A stretch of DNA of 64,000 bases from Leptospira selangorensis. Lineage in GTDB: Bacteria; Spirochaetota; Leptospiria; Leptospirales; Leptospiraceae. The position numbers were made by a program, and so were the translations under genes. Under the pieces are notes generated by a model. The model did not search any database. It was given only the letters and a program-made list of their open reading frames with translations, and had not been told where the DNA came from. Location of the stretch: positions 186,001 to 250,000 of the forward strand of contig NZ_RQES01000016.1 in assembly GCF_004769405.1 (NCBI RefSeq), given 5' to 3'. Positions 26,551 to 35,678 of this stretch are shown in pieces. How positions within the stretch are numbered: position 1 is the stretch's first letter; each line of letters starts with the position of its first letter.

Positions 26551-27947
26551 TGGGAATAGGGTCTATCCAACAAAGATTAGGATTTTCAAAACCTTTTTTT
26601 CTTGGGATCGGCGGTTCCGGTATGTCCAGTTTGGCGCATATATTAGCGGACGCAGGTTTCGAAGTTTCGGGCTACGACGGTAAAAAAAGTCAAGTCACTG
26701 AAAACTTAGAGAAGAAGGGAGTAAAAATATTCTCCAAACTTTCGGATCTAGAAGAGAATATTGAATACGACGCAGCTATTTACTCTTCTGCGATCCGTTT
26801 GGATTCACATCCGATTGCTATTTTTTTTAAGCAAAAAGGGATCCGATTTTTCCATAGATCGGAAGTTTTGCATCTTTGTTTCGAGCATCTAACTTGTATT
26901 GCAGTCGGCGGTTCTCACGGAAAAACTACGACCACTGCGATGACTGCACATATACTCAATGATCTGGGATATTCTCCTTCCGTGATGGTGGGAGGCGATG
27001 TTTCCTTTTTGAATGGAGTGGGTGGTAGATTTTCTTCCGGTAAGATAGGGGTTTTTGAGTCCGACGAATCGGATGGTACTTTTTTAAATCATAAAGCGCA
27101 GGTGCGTATCCTTACGAATATAGATGAGGACCATCTGGACTTCTATCATACCCGAGAGAAATTGTTGGAAGCATTCTCCCGATTTATTTCTTCCGGGACC
27201 CAAACCGTGGTCTTGGACTTGGATGACCCCGGAATATCGGATTGCCTGGAGTTAGTACAAGATAAATCCAAAATTTTCGGATTTGCTTCTTCTTCGGATA
27301 CGAATATCAAATCGGAAGGTTTTAGAAATTTAGTACATTATAAAATAGAAAATAAGAAGCTGATATTCTTTTTAGATGGGAAAGAATTCGAGATCAATTC
27401 CAGATTTCCCGGAAAACATTATCTTACGAATTCACTTGCTGGAGTTCTGGCCGCTTATTCATTGGGAGCGGATCCAAAAGAAGCTGCTAAATCCGTTTCA
27501 GGGTATGCAGGAGTCAAACGCAGATTAGAATATATCGGAAATAAGAACGGTGTGGATATTTATGATGACTACGGGCATCATCCGACTGAAGTTCAGGCAG
27601 TTCTTTCTTCTATCAGGGAGCTTTCCGGAGGAAGAGGAAAGCCGGTGATCCTATTCCAGCCTCATAGATATACCCGAACTCAAAACTTATACCAGGACTT
27701 TGCCAAAAGTTTGGACCAAGTGGAAACAGTTCTACTTCTTCCCATATATTCCGCCGGAGAAGATCCGATCCCTGGAGTTTCTTCCGAGCTCATCGCTGAC
27801 AAGATGAAGATAAGACCCAAAATCCTTTCCGGAAATTTGGAAGCTGATCTTTCTATATTGAAAGATCTACTTAAATCAGGAGATGTATTCGTAAGTTTAG
27901 GAGCGGGGAATGTTAGAGACTGGGGAGTTGAATTCTTGAAGTCCTAA
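26550..27947 (+). CDS. murC: UDP-N-acetylmuramate--L-alanine ligase
   Basis: 465 residues. It adds the first amino acid (L-Ala) to UDP-MurNAc. LGIGGSGMSSLAHILA binds UDP, AVGGSHGKTTTTAMTA is the ATP loop, and DDYGHHPTEVQAVL and FQPHRYTR follow. Last gene of the cluster; normal neighbours murB, ftsQ, ftsA and ftsZ are not in the window. A weak AAATTC/GAATTT hairpin lies after the stop. Confidence 0.96.
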   Translation: MGIGSIQQRLGFSKPFFLGIGGSGMSSLAHILADAGFEVSGYDGKKSQVTENLEKKGVKIFSKLSDLEENIEYDAAIYSSAIRLDSHPIAIFFKQKGIRFFHRSEVLHLCFEHLTCIAVGGSHGKTTTTAMTAHILNDLGYSPSVMVGGDVSFLNGVGGRFSSGKIGVFESDESDGTFLNHKAQVRILTNIDEDHLDFYHTREKLLEAFSRFISSGTQTVVLDLDDPGISDCLELVQDKSKIFGFASSSDTNIKSEGFRNLVHYKIENKKLIFFLDGKEFEINSRFPGKHYLTNSLAGVLAAYSLGADPKEAAKSVSGYAGVKRRLEYIGNKNGVDIYDDYGHHPTEVQAVLSSIRELSGGRGKPVILFQPHRYTRTQNLYQDFAKSLDQVETVLLLPIYSAGEDPIPGVSSELIADKMKIRPKILSGNLEADLSILKDLLKSGDVFVSLGAGNVRDWGVEFLKS

Positions 27948-28053
27948 ATTCCATTTTAGAATTTCAAATAAGTTTATTACTTACTCAAAGTACAATACAT
28001 CTCAAAAAGTATTGGACGAATCATGAAAATCACTCATTTTGACAAGCAGTAGA

Positions 28054-28995
28054 ATGAAGTTAATAATTAACATCCCTTGCTATAACGAGGAAAAAACTCT
28101 TTCTACGGTGCTTGCTGAGGTCCCTAAAAAGATCCCTGGTATTAAAACGATAGAAGTTCAGATCGTAGATGATGGTTCCACGGACCGTACCTCAGAGATC
28201 GCTGCTTCATACGGTTGTAAAATTATTTCCCACAAAAAAAACTTAGGACTTGGAAGAGCATTCAAGTCCGGAATAGAGGCCGCTTTAGAAAGTGGCGCAG
28301 ATATTTTTGTAAATACTGATGCAGACAATCAGTATCCATCCTCTTATATTTCCGATCTAATTGCTCCGGTTGTGAATGGTTCCGCGGATATAGCAATCGG
28401 GAATAGAATGCCTTGGAAGGTGGAATATTTTTCTCCCTTAAAGAAAACCTTACAATGGTTTGGGAATATGGTCGTTCGAAATTTAATCGGCACTGATATC
28501 CCGGATACAGTTTCCGGATTTAGGGCCTATTCCAGAGAAAGTCTTTTAAAGCTGAATATAACTACTAAATTTTCTTATGTTTTAGACACGATCGTGCAAG
28601 CAGTTAAAATGGATCTGACTGTTTCTTCCATTCCGATCCCTACGAATCCACCGACTAGAAAGTCCAGGTTGTTTAAAAATATTTTCCACCATATGTGGAA
28701 GTCTGGAACTTCTTTGATAAGGTTATTGATCATCTATAGACCTTTTCAATTTTTTGGTGTTTTGGCGGTTACCGCTTTTATCCCGGCGTTGGCAATTGCG
28801 ATCCGGTTTCTGATCTTTTTCTATTTAGGGATTGGAAAGGGCCATGTGCAGTCTCTATTGTTTGCTGTAGTATTGGTAATTATTTCGGGGTTGTTCTTGG
28901 TTTCCGCGATCTTGGCCTTTTTGATCGGGATGAATCGCAAATTGAATGAAGAAATTTTGTATTATGAAAAGAAAAGGACCTTTTCAAAGCAGTAA
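28054..28995 (+). CDS. Membrane-bound family 2 glycosyltransferase (polyprenyl-phosphate type)
   Basis: 313 residues. GT2 domain: IINIPCYNEEKTLSTVL, VDDGSTDRT and TDADNQYPSS (catalytic metal site). Two C-terminal membrane helices (about 235-295) follow, as in dolichol- or undecaprenyl-phosphate mannosyl/glucosyl transferases. It probably makes a lipid-linked sugar donor for the GT-C-like and GtrA-like proteins of this island. The ATG at 28054 is chosen because the motif starts at once; a TTG at 28039 is upstream. No clear ribosome site. Confidence 0.88.
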   Translation: MKLIINIPCYNEEKTLSTVLAEVPKKIPGIKTIEVQIVDDGSTDRTSEIAASYGCKIISHKKNLGLGRAFKSGIEAALESGADIFVNTDADNQYPSSYISDLIAPVVNGSADIAIGNRMPWKVEYFSPLKKTLQWFGNMVVRNLIGTDIPDTVSGFRAYSRESLLKLNITTKFSYVLDTIVQAVKMDLTVSSIPIPTNPPTRKSRLFKNIFHHMWKSGTSLIRLLIIYRPFQFFGVLAVTAFIPALAIAIRFLIFFYLGIGKGHVQSLLFAVVLVIISGLFLVSAILAFLIGMNRKLNEEILYYEKKRTFSKQ

Positions 28996-29096
28996 TTATA
29001 AATATTATAAATTTTCGAAAAGCGTATCCGTAAAGTTTCACATTTAGTAATTCAAAGAAACGTTTTCCTTACTGATAAAAATAAAAACGTAAGTTC

Positions 29097-30041
29097 TTAG
29101 GACTTTACCTTAAATTCTGATGATTTTTTTTGATAGTAAGAAGCGATCAAAAATACTGCTCCGTCACCAATTGTCGTTATAAATCGTAGGATAACGCTAA
29201 GTCCTATCGCAATTCCCGGCTCATATCGTGTAGAAAGGCTTGCTACTATGATCGCTTCCCGGACGCCAAGGCCTGCAGGTGCTCCAGGCGTCAAATATCC
29301 AAGTATCCAAGACCAAGAAAAAGCGGTCGTTAAAAGGAAGATGTTACTTTCAGGATATTCGAATACAGTTTCCGCAACAAGATCTAAAACAATTCCAATA
29401 TTAAAAAATGTGATAAGATATAAAATACTCACGAGAATTAAAGTGGAGAATTTAGGAATTCGTAATTGAACTCCTCCTGTAAATTTCAATAATCTTTCTT
29501 TTCCAAATCGATTTATTATAAAAAAGAAAAGTTTTGGAAGAAGCAATGCGACTAAGGCCAATAAAATAAGTTGGATAATCACGATTCGAGAATCATGAAG
29601 GCTTTGAAAGTTATAGAAAAAAAATCCCAGAACGCTGATAGATATGCCGGTAATTGCTAAAATAGCTGATTCTATGAAGAGGGTTTGGAGTGTTATTATG
29701 ATTGGAACTTCTTTTTCGTTCGCTAAAGCCACTCTTCCAACATGTTGACCAATATTGCCAGGAAGGTATTTTCCAAATTGTGAGACAGATATTATCCTTA
29801 ATGTCTCTTTCCATTCTATTTTCGCGCCGTAGTCTTTTAGAAGGATGAACCAAATGGTTCCTGCAATTAAAAAATTCCCCGTATATATGAGTACGGCAAG
29901 GACACTAACTGAAACGGTTCGGACATTCCAATGGATATCTGGTAAATCTTGATAGTTTCGATATAAATAAAAGGCAAAAAAACCGAAAGAGATACAAATG
30001 AAAAGAAGAGATAATATAAACTTTATTCTTTTTTTATTCAT
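29097..30041 (-). CDS. Flippase-like membrane protein (lysylphosphatidylglycerol synthase TM family)
   Basis: 314 residues, about eight membrane helices, of the UPF0104/YbhN-AglD family (PF03706). SQFGKYLPGNIGQHVGRVALA and SWILGYLTPGAPAGLGVREAI are the two signature loops. Such proteins are proposed to move lipid-linked sugars or modify lipids in the membrane. The ATG at 30041 lies just beyond the stop of the methyltransferase gene; a TTG precedes it. Part of a minus-strand operon with a methyltransferase and a GT4 enzyme. Confidence 0.85.
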   Translation of the reverse strand: MNKKRIKFILSLLFICISFGFFAFYLYRNYQDLPDIHWNVRTVSVSVLAVLIYTGNFLIAGTIWFILLKDYGAKIEWKETLRIISVSQFGKYLPGNIGQHVGRVALANEKEVPIIITLQTLFIESAILAITGISISVLGFFFYNFQSLHDSRIVIIQLILLALVALLLPKLFFFIINRFGKERLLKFTGGVQLRIPKFSTLILVSILYLITFFNIGIVLDLVAETVFEYPESNIFLLTTAFSWSWILGYLTPGAPAGLGVREAIIVASLSTRYEPGIAIGLSVILRFITTIGDGAVFLIASYYQKKSSEFKVKS

Positions 30042-30044
30042 CAA

Positions 30045-30782
30045 TCAAAACCTAAGATTTTTTTTACAAACGAATATTAAAGTCGGCATCCATGGCATTA
30101 AAGGAATATAAATCCAAGATGGTAATAGCGAGGTGACGAATTTAATGATAGGATGTTGGGACTCTATTTTTGCGTATATCTGGATTGCCTCTAATGTTGC
30201 CTCTTTTACTTCGAATCCAGTCTCTTTTAAAATCGAAAATGCGGCCGATCTTGAGAGTGGGAAGCAATCATAAAAATCTCCTTCCCCACTTAGTCTTACA
30301 TATAAATCAGATAAAGAACGTGGAAGCCAACTCAGCAGAGGTAATTTATAATGAGGTTCAATGAGTCTCCAACGATTGGGAACAGCTAAATATAACATCC
30401 CGTCGTTTTTTAGCACTCTAGAGATTTCTTTCAGATGATCGATCTGATTTTCATAATTACCGACGTGCTCTATAACATGATTTGTAATTACTAAATCAAA
30501 GTATTCTTTTTTAAAGGGAAGTTTTGTGCCTTCTATTTTTTTGAAACGTATGTTTTCGATTGTTTGTCTTTGATCATTTACATCTACAGAATTTACTTCT
30601 GAGAATATTTTCGTAAAATAAGCAGCAATAAAACCGGATCCGGTTCCCACTTCGAGTAAGGTTCCTTTCTTATGTAGTCCGAATTTTTCCGTAAGAAGAT
30701 GGATTTTTTTCGCTTTTTGATATCTTGAGCTTTCATCTAAAACTGCATGCGGTTTTAAATCCGTATTTTCTGATTTTGCCAT
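30045..30782 (-). CDS. Class I SAM-dependent methyltransferase
   Basis: 245 residues, cytosolic. LLEVGTGSGFIAAYF is motif I; VNSVDVND the acidic loop; YFDLVITNHVIEHV and LKEISRVLKNDGMLYLAVPN are typical of the Methyltransf_11 family. The acceptor is unknown, probably a glycan or lipid given the neighbours. Eight bases separate it from the upstream GT4 gene, and the flippase-like gene follows with three bases between, so these are co-transcribed. Confidence 0.85.
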   Translation of the reverse strand: MAKSENTDLKPHAVLDESSRYQKAKKIHLLTEKFGLHKKGTLLEVGTGSGFIAAYFTKIFSEVNSVDVNDQRQTIENIRFKKIEGTKLPFKKEYFDLVITNHVIEHVGNYENQIDHLKEISRVLKNDGMLYLAVPNRWRLIEPHYKLPLLSWLPRSLSDLYVRLSGEGDFYDCFPLSRSAAFSILKETGFEVKEATLEAIQIYAKIESQHPIIKFVTSLLPSWIYIPLMPWMPTLIFVCKKNLRF

Positions 30783-30790
30783 CGTTATTT

Positions 30791-31915
30791 CTAATTTGAT
30801 TCGGATTCTAACAAATCTGAAAATTTATTCACCATTAAGGATTGAGAATAGATTTCTCTGGTGGCTGTCGCAGAAGAACGGACCCATTCTTCTTTTTCTT
30901 TTTGCGACTGAGAAAGTAATTCTCGGATTTTATTGATCCATTTTACGGGGTCATTAGGAGAAACTTGAAAACCGGTAACACCGTCTTTAACTGCATCTGA
31001 TAGGCCTTCCAAATCGCTCGCGATCAATCTGCATCCGACAGACGAGGCTTCAATTGCTACCAATCCGAATCCTTCTCTGTCGGTGCTCTCCGGGATTTTT
31101 ATGTTAGGCATAACTACCAGAGAGCTATAACGAATATAATTTACAATTTCGTTTCCTGGGATTGTACCTAAATATACTACCTGAGGACAGGAAAATAATT
31201 CTTCAGCATAAGCAGGATCATTTATCGTACCAGAAACAAAAAAGGAAACTTCGTCTGGTAAATTGGGCAAAACTTCTTTAGCAAACCACAAAGAGCCTTT
31301 TCGAGGGATCAATCTTCCGAAATAAAAAATTGGATGTTTACTGGCCGAATATTTGTCCGGCTTTGTGAAAACCTTTGGTAGATTAGAAGTAAACCCTTGA
31401 TTTGGTAATGAGGGCACAATAATTAACGTATTATCAAATCCTTTTGAAATTGCTATAGATTGTGTTGAACGCGAATTGGTGACAATTTTAAAGAAAATCT
31501 TCCGGATACCTACAATAAATTTAAGAACGAATCCGTATATAAATGAACGAAATCCTTTCCGATTCGAATACACTAAATCCAGTCCGTGTAAGACTGAGAT
31601 ACGTTTGGCCTTTCTATTTACCAAAGAATGAGCAAGAGCAGCTGGAAACAAAAGGGTATCCGTAAATATTACGCGATCGAATTTTGGTCCATACAATAAG
31701 CAAAATAGAGTTACTTTTGCAATAAAAAGACCTAACGATAATAAGGTGGGAGGCTTGCCATTGCTTTTCCCAGGAAGAGCTAAAAGTTTTATATTATACT
31801 CAGTCAATAAGCCAGAATAAAGCTCAAAGGAATAAGTTTCCATTCCCCCAATAGCAGGTGGCCATTTTCTTGAAATAAATAGCAATCTTGGTTTTGATAA
31901 ATTTTTATTGCTCAA
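30791..31915 (-). CDS. Family 4 glycosyltransferase
   Basis: 374 residues. GT-B fold: RLLFISRKWPPAIGGMETYS at the start, SVLHGLDLVY in the middle, and the C-terminal FYFGRLIPRKGSLWFAKEVL and GFGLVAIEASSVGCRLIASDL with the EX7E-like motif. The donor and acceptor sugars are unknown. The start is a TTG without a ribosome site, the only option before the conserved region. First gene of the minus-strand glycan operon. Confidence 0.88.
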   Translation of the reverse strand: MSNKNLSKPRLLFISRKWPPAIGGMETYSFELYSGLLTEYNIKLLALPGKSNGKPPTLLSLGLFIAKVTLFCLLYGPKFDRVIFTDTLLFPAALAHSLVNRKAKRISVLHGLDLVYSNRKGFRSFIYGFVLKFIVGIRKIFFKIVTNSRSTQSIAISKGFDNTLIIVPSLPNQGFTSNLPKVFTKPDKYSASKHPIFYFGRLIPRKGSLWFAKEVLPNLPDEVSFFVSGTINDPAYAEELFSCPQVVYLGTIPGNEIVNYIRYSSLVVMPNIKIPESTDREGFGLVAIEASSVGCRLIASDLEGLSDAVKDGVTGFQVSPNDPVKWINKIRELLSQSQKEKEEWVRSSATATREIYSQSLMVNKFSDLLESESN

Positions 31916-32160
31916 TAACTAGTAGAAAAGTTTACTTTTTGCAAGCGTCAATATATTTCTTGGCTATCATTGTTTCGCTTGGGAAGTGTAGCTTGGAAAA
32001 TTATAAAGTTTGGCGCGACTCTACAAAGTAAAAACTTTTACAAATTCAATTATATAGTATCGATTGCACTTTAACTTAGTTTTTGAGGCTCCGAGAAAAC
32101 GTCGAAAGTTATATTGACTTTTATTATTGAACTTAAATTTTTAACCTTTTGGCCTAAATA
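31916..32160. other. A/T-rich divergent intergenic region
   Basis: 245 bases between the two halves of the glycan island. It must hold promoters for both directions; TTGACT at about 32115 is a possible plus-strand -35, but no -10 at a good distance was found. Nothing else recognised. Confidence 0.35.
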
Positions 32161-33300
32161 ATGTCGGAAATTTCATCATCCTTTTTTTCAACGAGGCAAT
32201 TTCGTTATTTAGTATCAGGAACGTTTATTTTCGGAATAAACTTGATCGTAGCAAAAATTGTATTTAGTTTTTCGGAATTTTCCGAGACTGCTTTAGGCAG
32301 AAATTTAGGAAATCTTATAGCTACCGAGATTCCCATTCTAATCTCATTTCCAATTCATAAATTTTATACATGGAAAGAAAAATACGATAATTTATTTATA
32401 GAGTTTATTCGTTACCACGCAGTACTACTTTCCGGACTGATATTAAGATTACTTATTTTCCTAATTTTCGATTCATTAGGATTCTCTTTCTATTTTTCAA
32501 CTATTTTTGGAATCATGGCCATTGTTCTTTGGAACTTTCTAGGATTTGATCGATACGTCTTTACGCAGAAGCAGATCTTATCAGAAAATTCTATCGTCTA
32601 TGCTGACGGTGGGGCAGGAGTGGAAGTTTTAGAAACCGTTGAGGAGGCAGCCACTTACAACGATTATCTAACTTCCAAAATAACTCCTTTCCTTGGGTTC
32701 AGAAACATTGAAATCGGAGCAGGAACCGGGACGATTGCGAATTTAATTTTTGAAAAAGGATACAATGTTCTTCTTTCTGATCTCTCTAAATATAATGTCC
32801 TCCGCCTAAAATCAAGATTTTCTGATATACCTAAGTTTTTGGGAGTAGAGCAGGATTTTCTTTCTATCGGTCCTCAAAATTGGGATGCTATATATAGTTC
32901 AAATGTTTTAGAGCATGCATCGGATGATTGGAGGCTTATCCAACACGGATTGCGAATTTTGAATTCAGGAGGATGGTTTGTTGCAATCGTTCCAGCAACT
33001 AAAATATTGTATTCAGAATTTGATAGGAAGATCGGGCACTACAGGCGGTACGGATGGTCAGACAGAAAAAGGATTGAATCGTTATTAGTTTCCGAATTTC
33101 CTGAATCTAAATTGGAACTATGGAAACCTTTTAATCTTGTTGGGGCATTGGGATGGTTTGTTAAAATGCGTGTATTTCGTGCTTCCAATATTAAAGTGTC
33201 AGACGCTCTGATAATGGATTCTATTATTCCTTTCCTAAAACCTTTGGATTATATACCTTTCGGATTCGGTCAAACAATCGTCTTCGCGATCCGCAGGTGA
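32161..33300 (+). CDS. GtrA-like membrane domain fused to SAM methyltransferase
   Basis: 379 residues. Residues about 10-140 form four membrane helices of the GtrA/DPMS family (FRYLVSGTFIFGINLIVAK, NLIATEIPILISFPIHKFYTW, WNFLGFDRYVFT), normally a free-standing small protein that helps move lipid-linked sugars. Residues about 150-379 form a class I methyltransferase: IEIGAGTGTIANLIF, YSSNVLEHASDDW and LRILNSGGWFVAIVPA. Both domains look intact and in one frame. The fusion suggests methylation at the membrane of a flipped or nascent lipid-linked sugar; this is inference. A/T-rich like its neighbours. Confidence 0.85.
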   Translation: MSEISSSFFSTRQFRYLVSGTFIFGINLIVAKIVFSFSEFSETALGRNLGNLIATEIPILISFPIHKFYTWKEKYDNLFIEFIRYHAVLLSGLILRLLIFLIFDSLGFSFYFSTIFGIMAIVLWNFLGFDRYVFTQKQILSENSIVYADGGAGVEVLETVEEAATYNDYLTSKITPFLGFRNIEIGAGTGTIANLIFEKGYNVLLSDLSKYNVLRLKSRFSDIPKFLGVEQDFLSIGPQNWDAIYSSNVLEHASDDWRLIQHGLRILNSGGWFVAIVPATKILYSEFDRKIGHYRRYGWSDRKRIESLLVSEFPESKLELWKPFNLVGALGWFVKMRVFRASNIKVSDALIMDSIIPFLKPLDYIPFGFGQTIVFAIRR

Positions 33301-33381
33301 CATTACAATCCAAATGGTCGCAATTCTCTATGTATGAAAATCAATTCCTTTCCCTTTATTAAGGAGACTCAGAATTAACGA

Positions 33382-35652
33382 ATGAAAGAAAATAGAAAAG
33401 CAGAAGCGATTTTAAATAGAACCTGTGAATACTGTATTTATTTTTCGAGCATAATTTTATCGATGAGTCTTGGCCAAATTATTGGTTATAATGGAAGATT
33501 TGCAATTCCTTGGTATGGAATTGCATTATCAGCTGTGCTTCTGCTAATTGCTATAATTATCCATAAGAAATTTCCAATCGATCTTAATTTTAATTTTCTA
33601 TGTAAATTATCGATTAGTATTATCTTCGGATTATATACATTTTTATTTTTTCAAACGGAAGATTATACAAGACAATATTTCGAAGCATTTAAATTGCCTT
33701 GTTTGTTATTTATTTTATTTATAATAATTCTTCTCGCTTTTCGTCAAAAAGCAAACGGAAACATCTGGCGATCAATAGCTGTGTTATCTGCAAAAAATCC
33801 ATTCTATTATTTTTGCATTCCGATTTTCTTATGTTTTACCTATTCCTCGGTAATTTTTGCGAGAGGGGACTCAATTCCTGCTAAGCTATATCCATTCACA
33901 ATATATTCGGAAGGAAATTTAGATTTAAACGAATTTTTCCCTCCTCCAAATACAATTAAGGCTGAACATTTTGTTAAACAGAAATTGTTGATCGAAACTG
34001 TTACACAACTTCCTACGGGGGATTTTATTAGGCTGCCTTTCTATTTAGTTTGGGCGGATGGGAAGGTATTGGGGAGCTACCCTATTTTGCCGGGTTTGAT
34101 GAATAGTATTGTTTATGGATTTATAAAATTAGCAGGTATAGAATTACCTCATCCCGGATTGATAAGTGAACAGAACCCAATTCCGTTTAGTGCTTTCTAT
34201 TTGGAAAAATACACCGCCGGCGCGATAGCCGCGTTGACTTCCATGTTTTTTTTCAGAGCGATTCTCAGATTGGTCTCGTTTCGTTCTGCATTGATTCTTA
34301 GCCTATTATTCTCGTTCGCCTCTCCTCATCTCTCGGTTTCCTCTCAAGCTTTGTGGCAACATGGATTAATAGAAATGCTGCTCGCATTGTCGCTACCATA
34401 CGTGCTCGTGTCCAATGCATGGAGTCGACAGAGGCTTTTATTCTTTGGTCTTTTACTTGGAACGTTTTATTTTGTTAGACCGAGTGGAATAATTATCGCC
34501 TTCATTATCGGTCTTTTGTTCGGGATTATGAATAAGTTGTATCTGATTCATAATAAGAGTAAGTTGAATCAAGTTCTGTGGATTTCTTCTGGGGCACTTT
34601 TTGCTGGAATATTTTTTGGTCTATTGAACTTTTATTTTTATGGTGATGTTCAGGGAGGATATAGCCTTTTTAAGGCCGCACTAGCAAATGATGGAGCTGT
34701 TTCTCTATTTGCCTGGAACTTTGGAAGCGGTTTTTCCGGATTATTATGGAGTCCGGGTTATGGCGTTTTTATTTTTTGTCCGATCGTTATACTTTCGCTT
34801 TTCGGTCCTTTTATTTCGAAAGGGAGATTAAAAATTACCCTTTTTTATTTAACATTATGCATTCTTGGCTACTTATTACTTTATTCGCCTTATAAATATT
34901 GGTGGGCCGGCGTGAGTTATGGAGCTAGATTTTTCTCTGATCTCTCTCCAATTTTTTTCGTACTTCTAATTCCAGTTTTTAAGTTAGCAAGGAAGATTAA
35001 AATACTAAAGGTATTGGTTATTCTCTTTGCAAGCATTTCTATATGGGCCCATTCTTCTGCAGTATATTTGGGAGGGGTTGTAAACTGGCAAGCTTGTAAC
35101 CATTTGCCTGAGGAAGTGAGTGCATGGGATTGGACAAGAATACCTTATACTCAACCATTCCGGAAATACTATCCGTTCGTAACTGATGAGTTAGATATTC
35201 AGCCAGTTTTCTCCTGTCAGAAGGGTCGTTTGTCTGGATTTATAAACGATAGATATGCTTATCGATTCGATAAGGATTCACTTTTTATTGACGGATATGA
35301 AAAGATATTACAAGATACAACTGCCTATTTTAGAAAAGGAAATTATTGTTTAGCCGTTTTTGGCGCGGTCGCGAAAGAGAATCTGCAGGATAAAGATAAT
35401 TTACGTGTTGTTATTTCTCAGAACAAAAAGGAAATTTTAAATTATAAAGAAACGTTGCAAACAATTTCCCCAAACTATTTTCCGAGTATTAATGAATTTG
35501 AAATCCCTTCGTCTGGAAAAATAGGGATTTCTATTGAGAGAAAGACTGGAAAGTCGATCGACTTTGCTGGTTTGCAAATAAAGGAAGGAACTTGTAACTT
35601 GGCCCGATTAAAAATGAATCGAAAAAGGAAGACGTTTTTAGTTCCGGATTGA
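33382..35652 (+). CDS. Large polytopic membrane protein, GT-C-like
   Basis: 756 residues with about a dozen membrane helices, loops concentrated near residues 150-260, and a C-terminal soluble part (about 590-756). The layout resembles GT-C transferases using lipid-linked sugars, but I see no clear catalytic motif. Isoleucine, phenylalanine and lysine-rich codon use is more A/T-rich than the cell-wall genes, suggesting transfer. AAGGAG lies 15 bases before the ATG, too far to be normal, so the start is uncertain. The stop codon lies in a hairpin shared with purK. Confidence 0.75.
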   Translation: MKENRKAEAILNRTCEYCIYFSSIILSMSLGQIIGYNGRFAIPWYGIALSAVLLLIAIIIHKKFPIDLNFNFLCKLSISIIFGLYTFLFFQTEDYTRQYFEAFKLPCLLFILFIIILLAFRQKANGNIWRSIAVLSAKNPFYYFCIPIFLCFTYSSVIFARGDSIPAKLYPFTIYSEGNLDLNEFFPPPNTIKAEHFVKQKLLIETVTQLPTGDFIRLPFYLVWADGKVLGSYPILPGLMNSIVYGFIKLAGIELPHPGLISEQNPIPFSAFYLEKYTAGAIAALTSMFFFRAILRLVSFRSALILSLLFSFASPHLSVSSQALWQHGLIEMLLALSLPYVLVSNAWSRQRLLFFGLLLGTFYFVRPSGIIIAFIIGLLFGIMNKLYLIHNKSKLNQVLWISSGALFAGIFFGLLNFYFYGDVQGGYSLFKAALANDGAVSLFAWNFGSGFSGLLWSPGYGVFIFCPIVILSLFGPFISKGRLKITLFYLTLCILGYLLLYSPYKYWWAGVSYGARFFSDLSPIFFVLLIPVFKLARKIKILKVLVILFASISIWAHSSAVYLGGVVNWQACNHLPEEVSAWDWTRIPYTQPFRKYYPFVTDELDIQPVFSCQKGRLSGFINDRYAYRFDKDSLFIDGYEKILQDTTAYFRKGNYCLAVFGAVAKENLQDKDNLRVVISQNKKEILNYKETLQTISPNYFPSINEFEIPSSGKIGISIERKTGKSIDFAGLQIKEGTCNLARLKMNRKRKTFLVPD

Positions 35653-35678
35653 TAGAAATATTATTTTATTTCTATCAA
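35649..35678. terminator. Two-way hairpin overlapping both stop codons
   Basis: TTGATAGAAAT and ATTTCTATCAA make a perfect 11-pair A/T-rich stem with an 8-base loop. It contains the stop codons of the large membrane protein (plus) and purK (minus). It probably ends both transcripts, though no strong U tract follows. Confidence 0.6.

Noticed and set aside
28023..28052. Nine-codon frame before the GT2 gene
   Set aside because: Too short and without a ribosome site; treated as leader.
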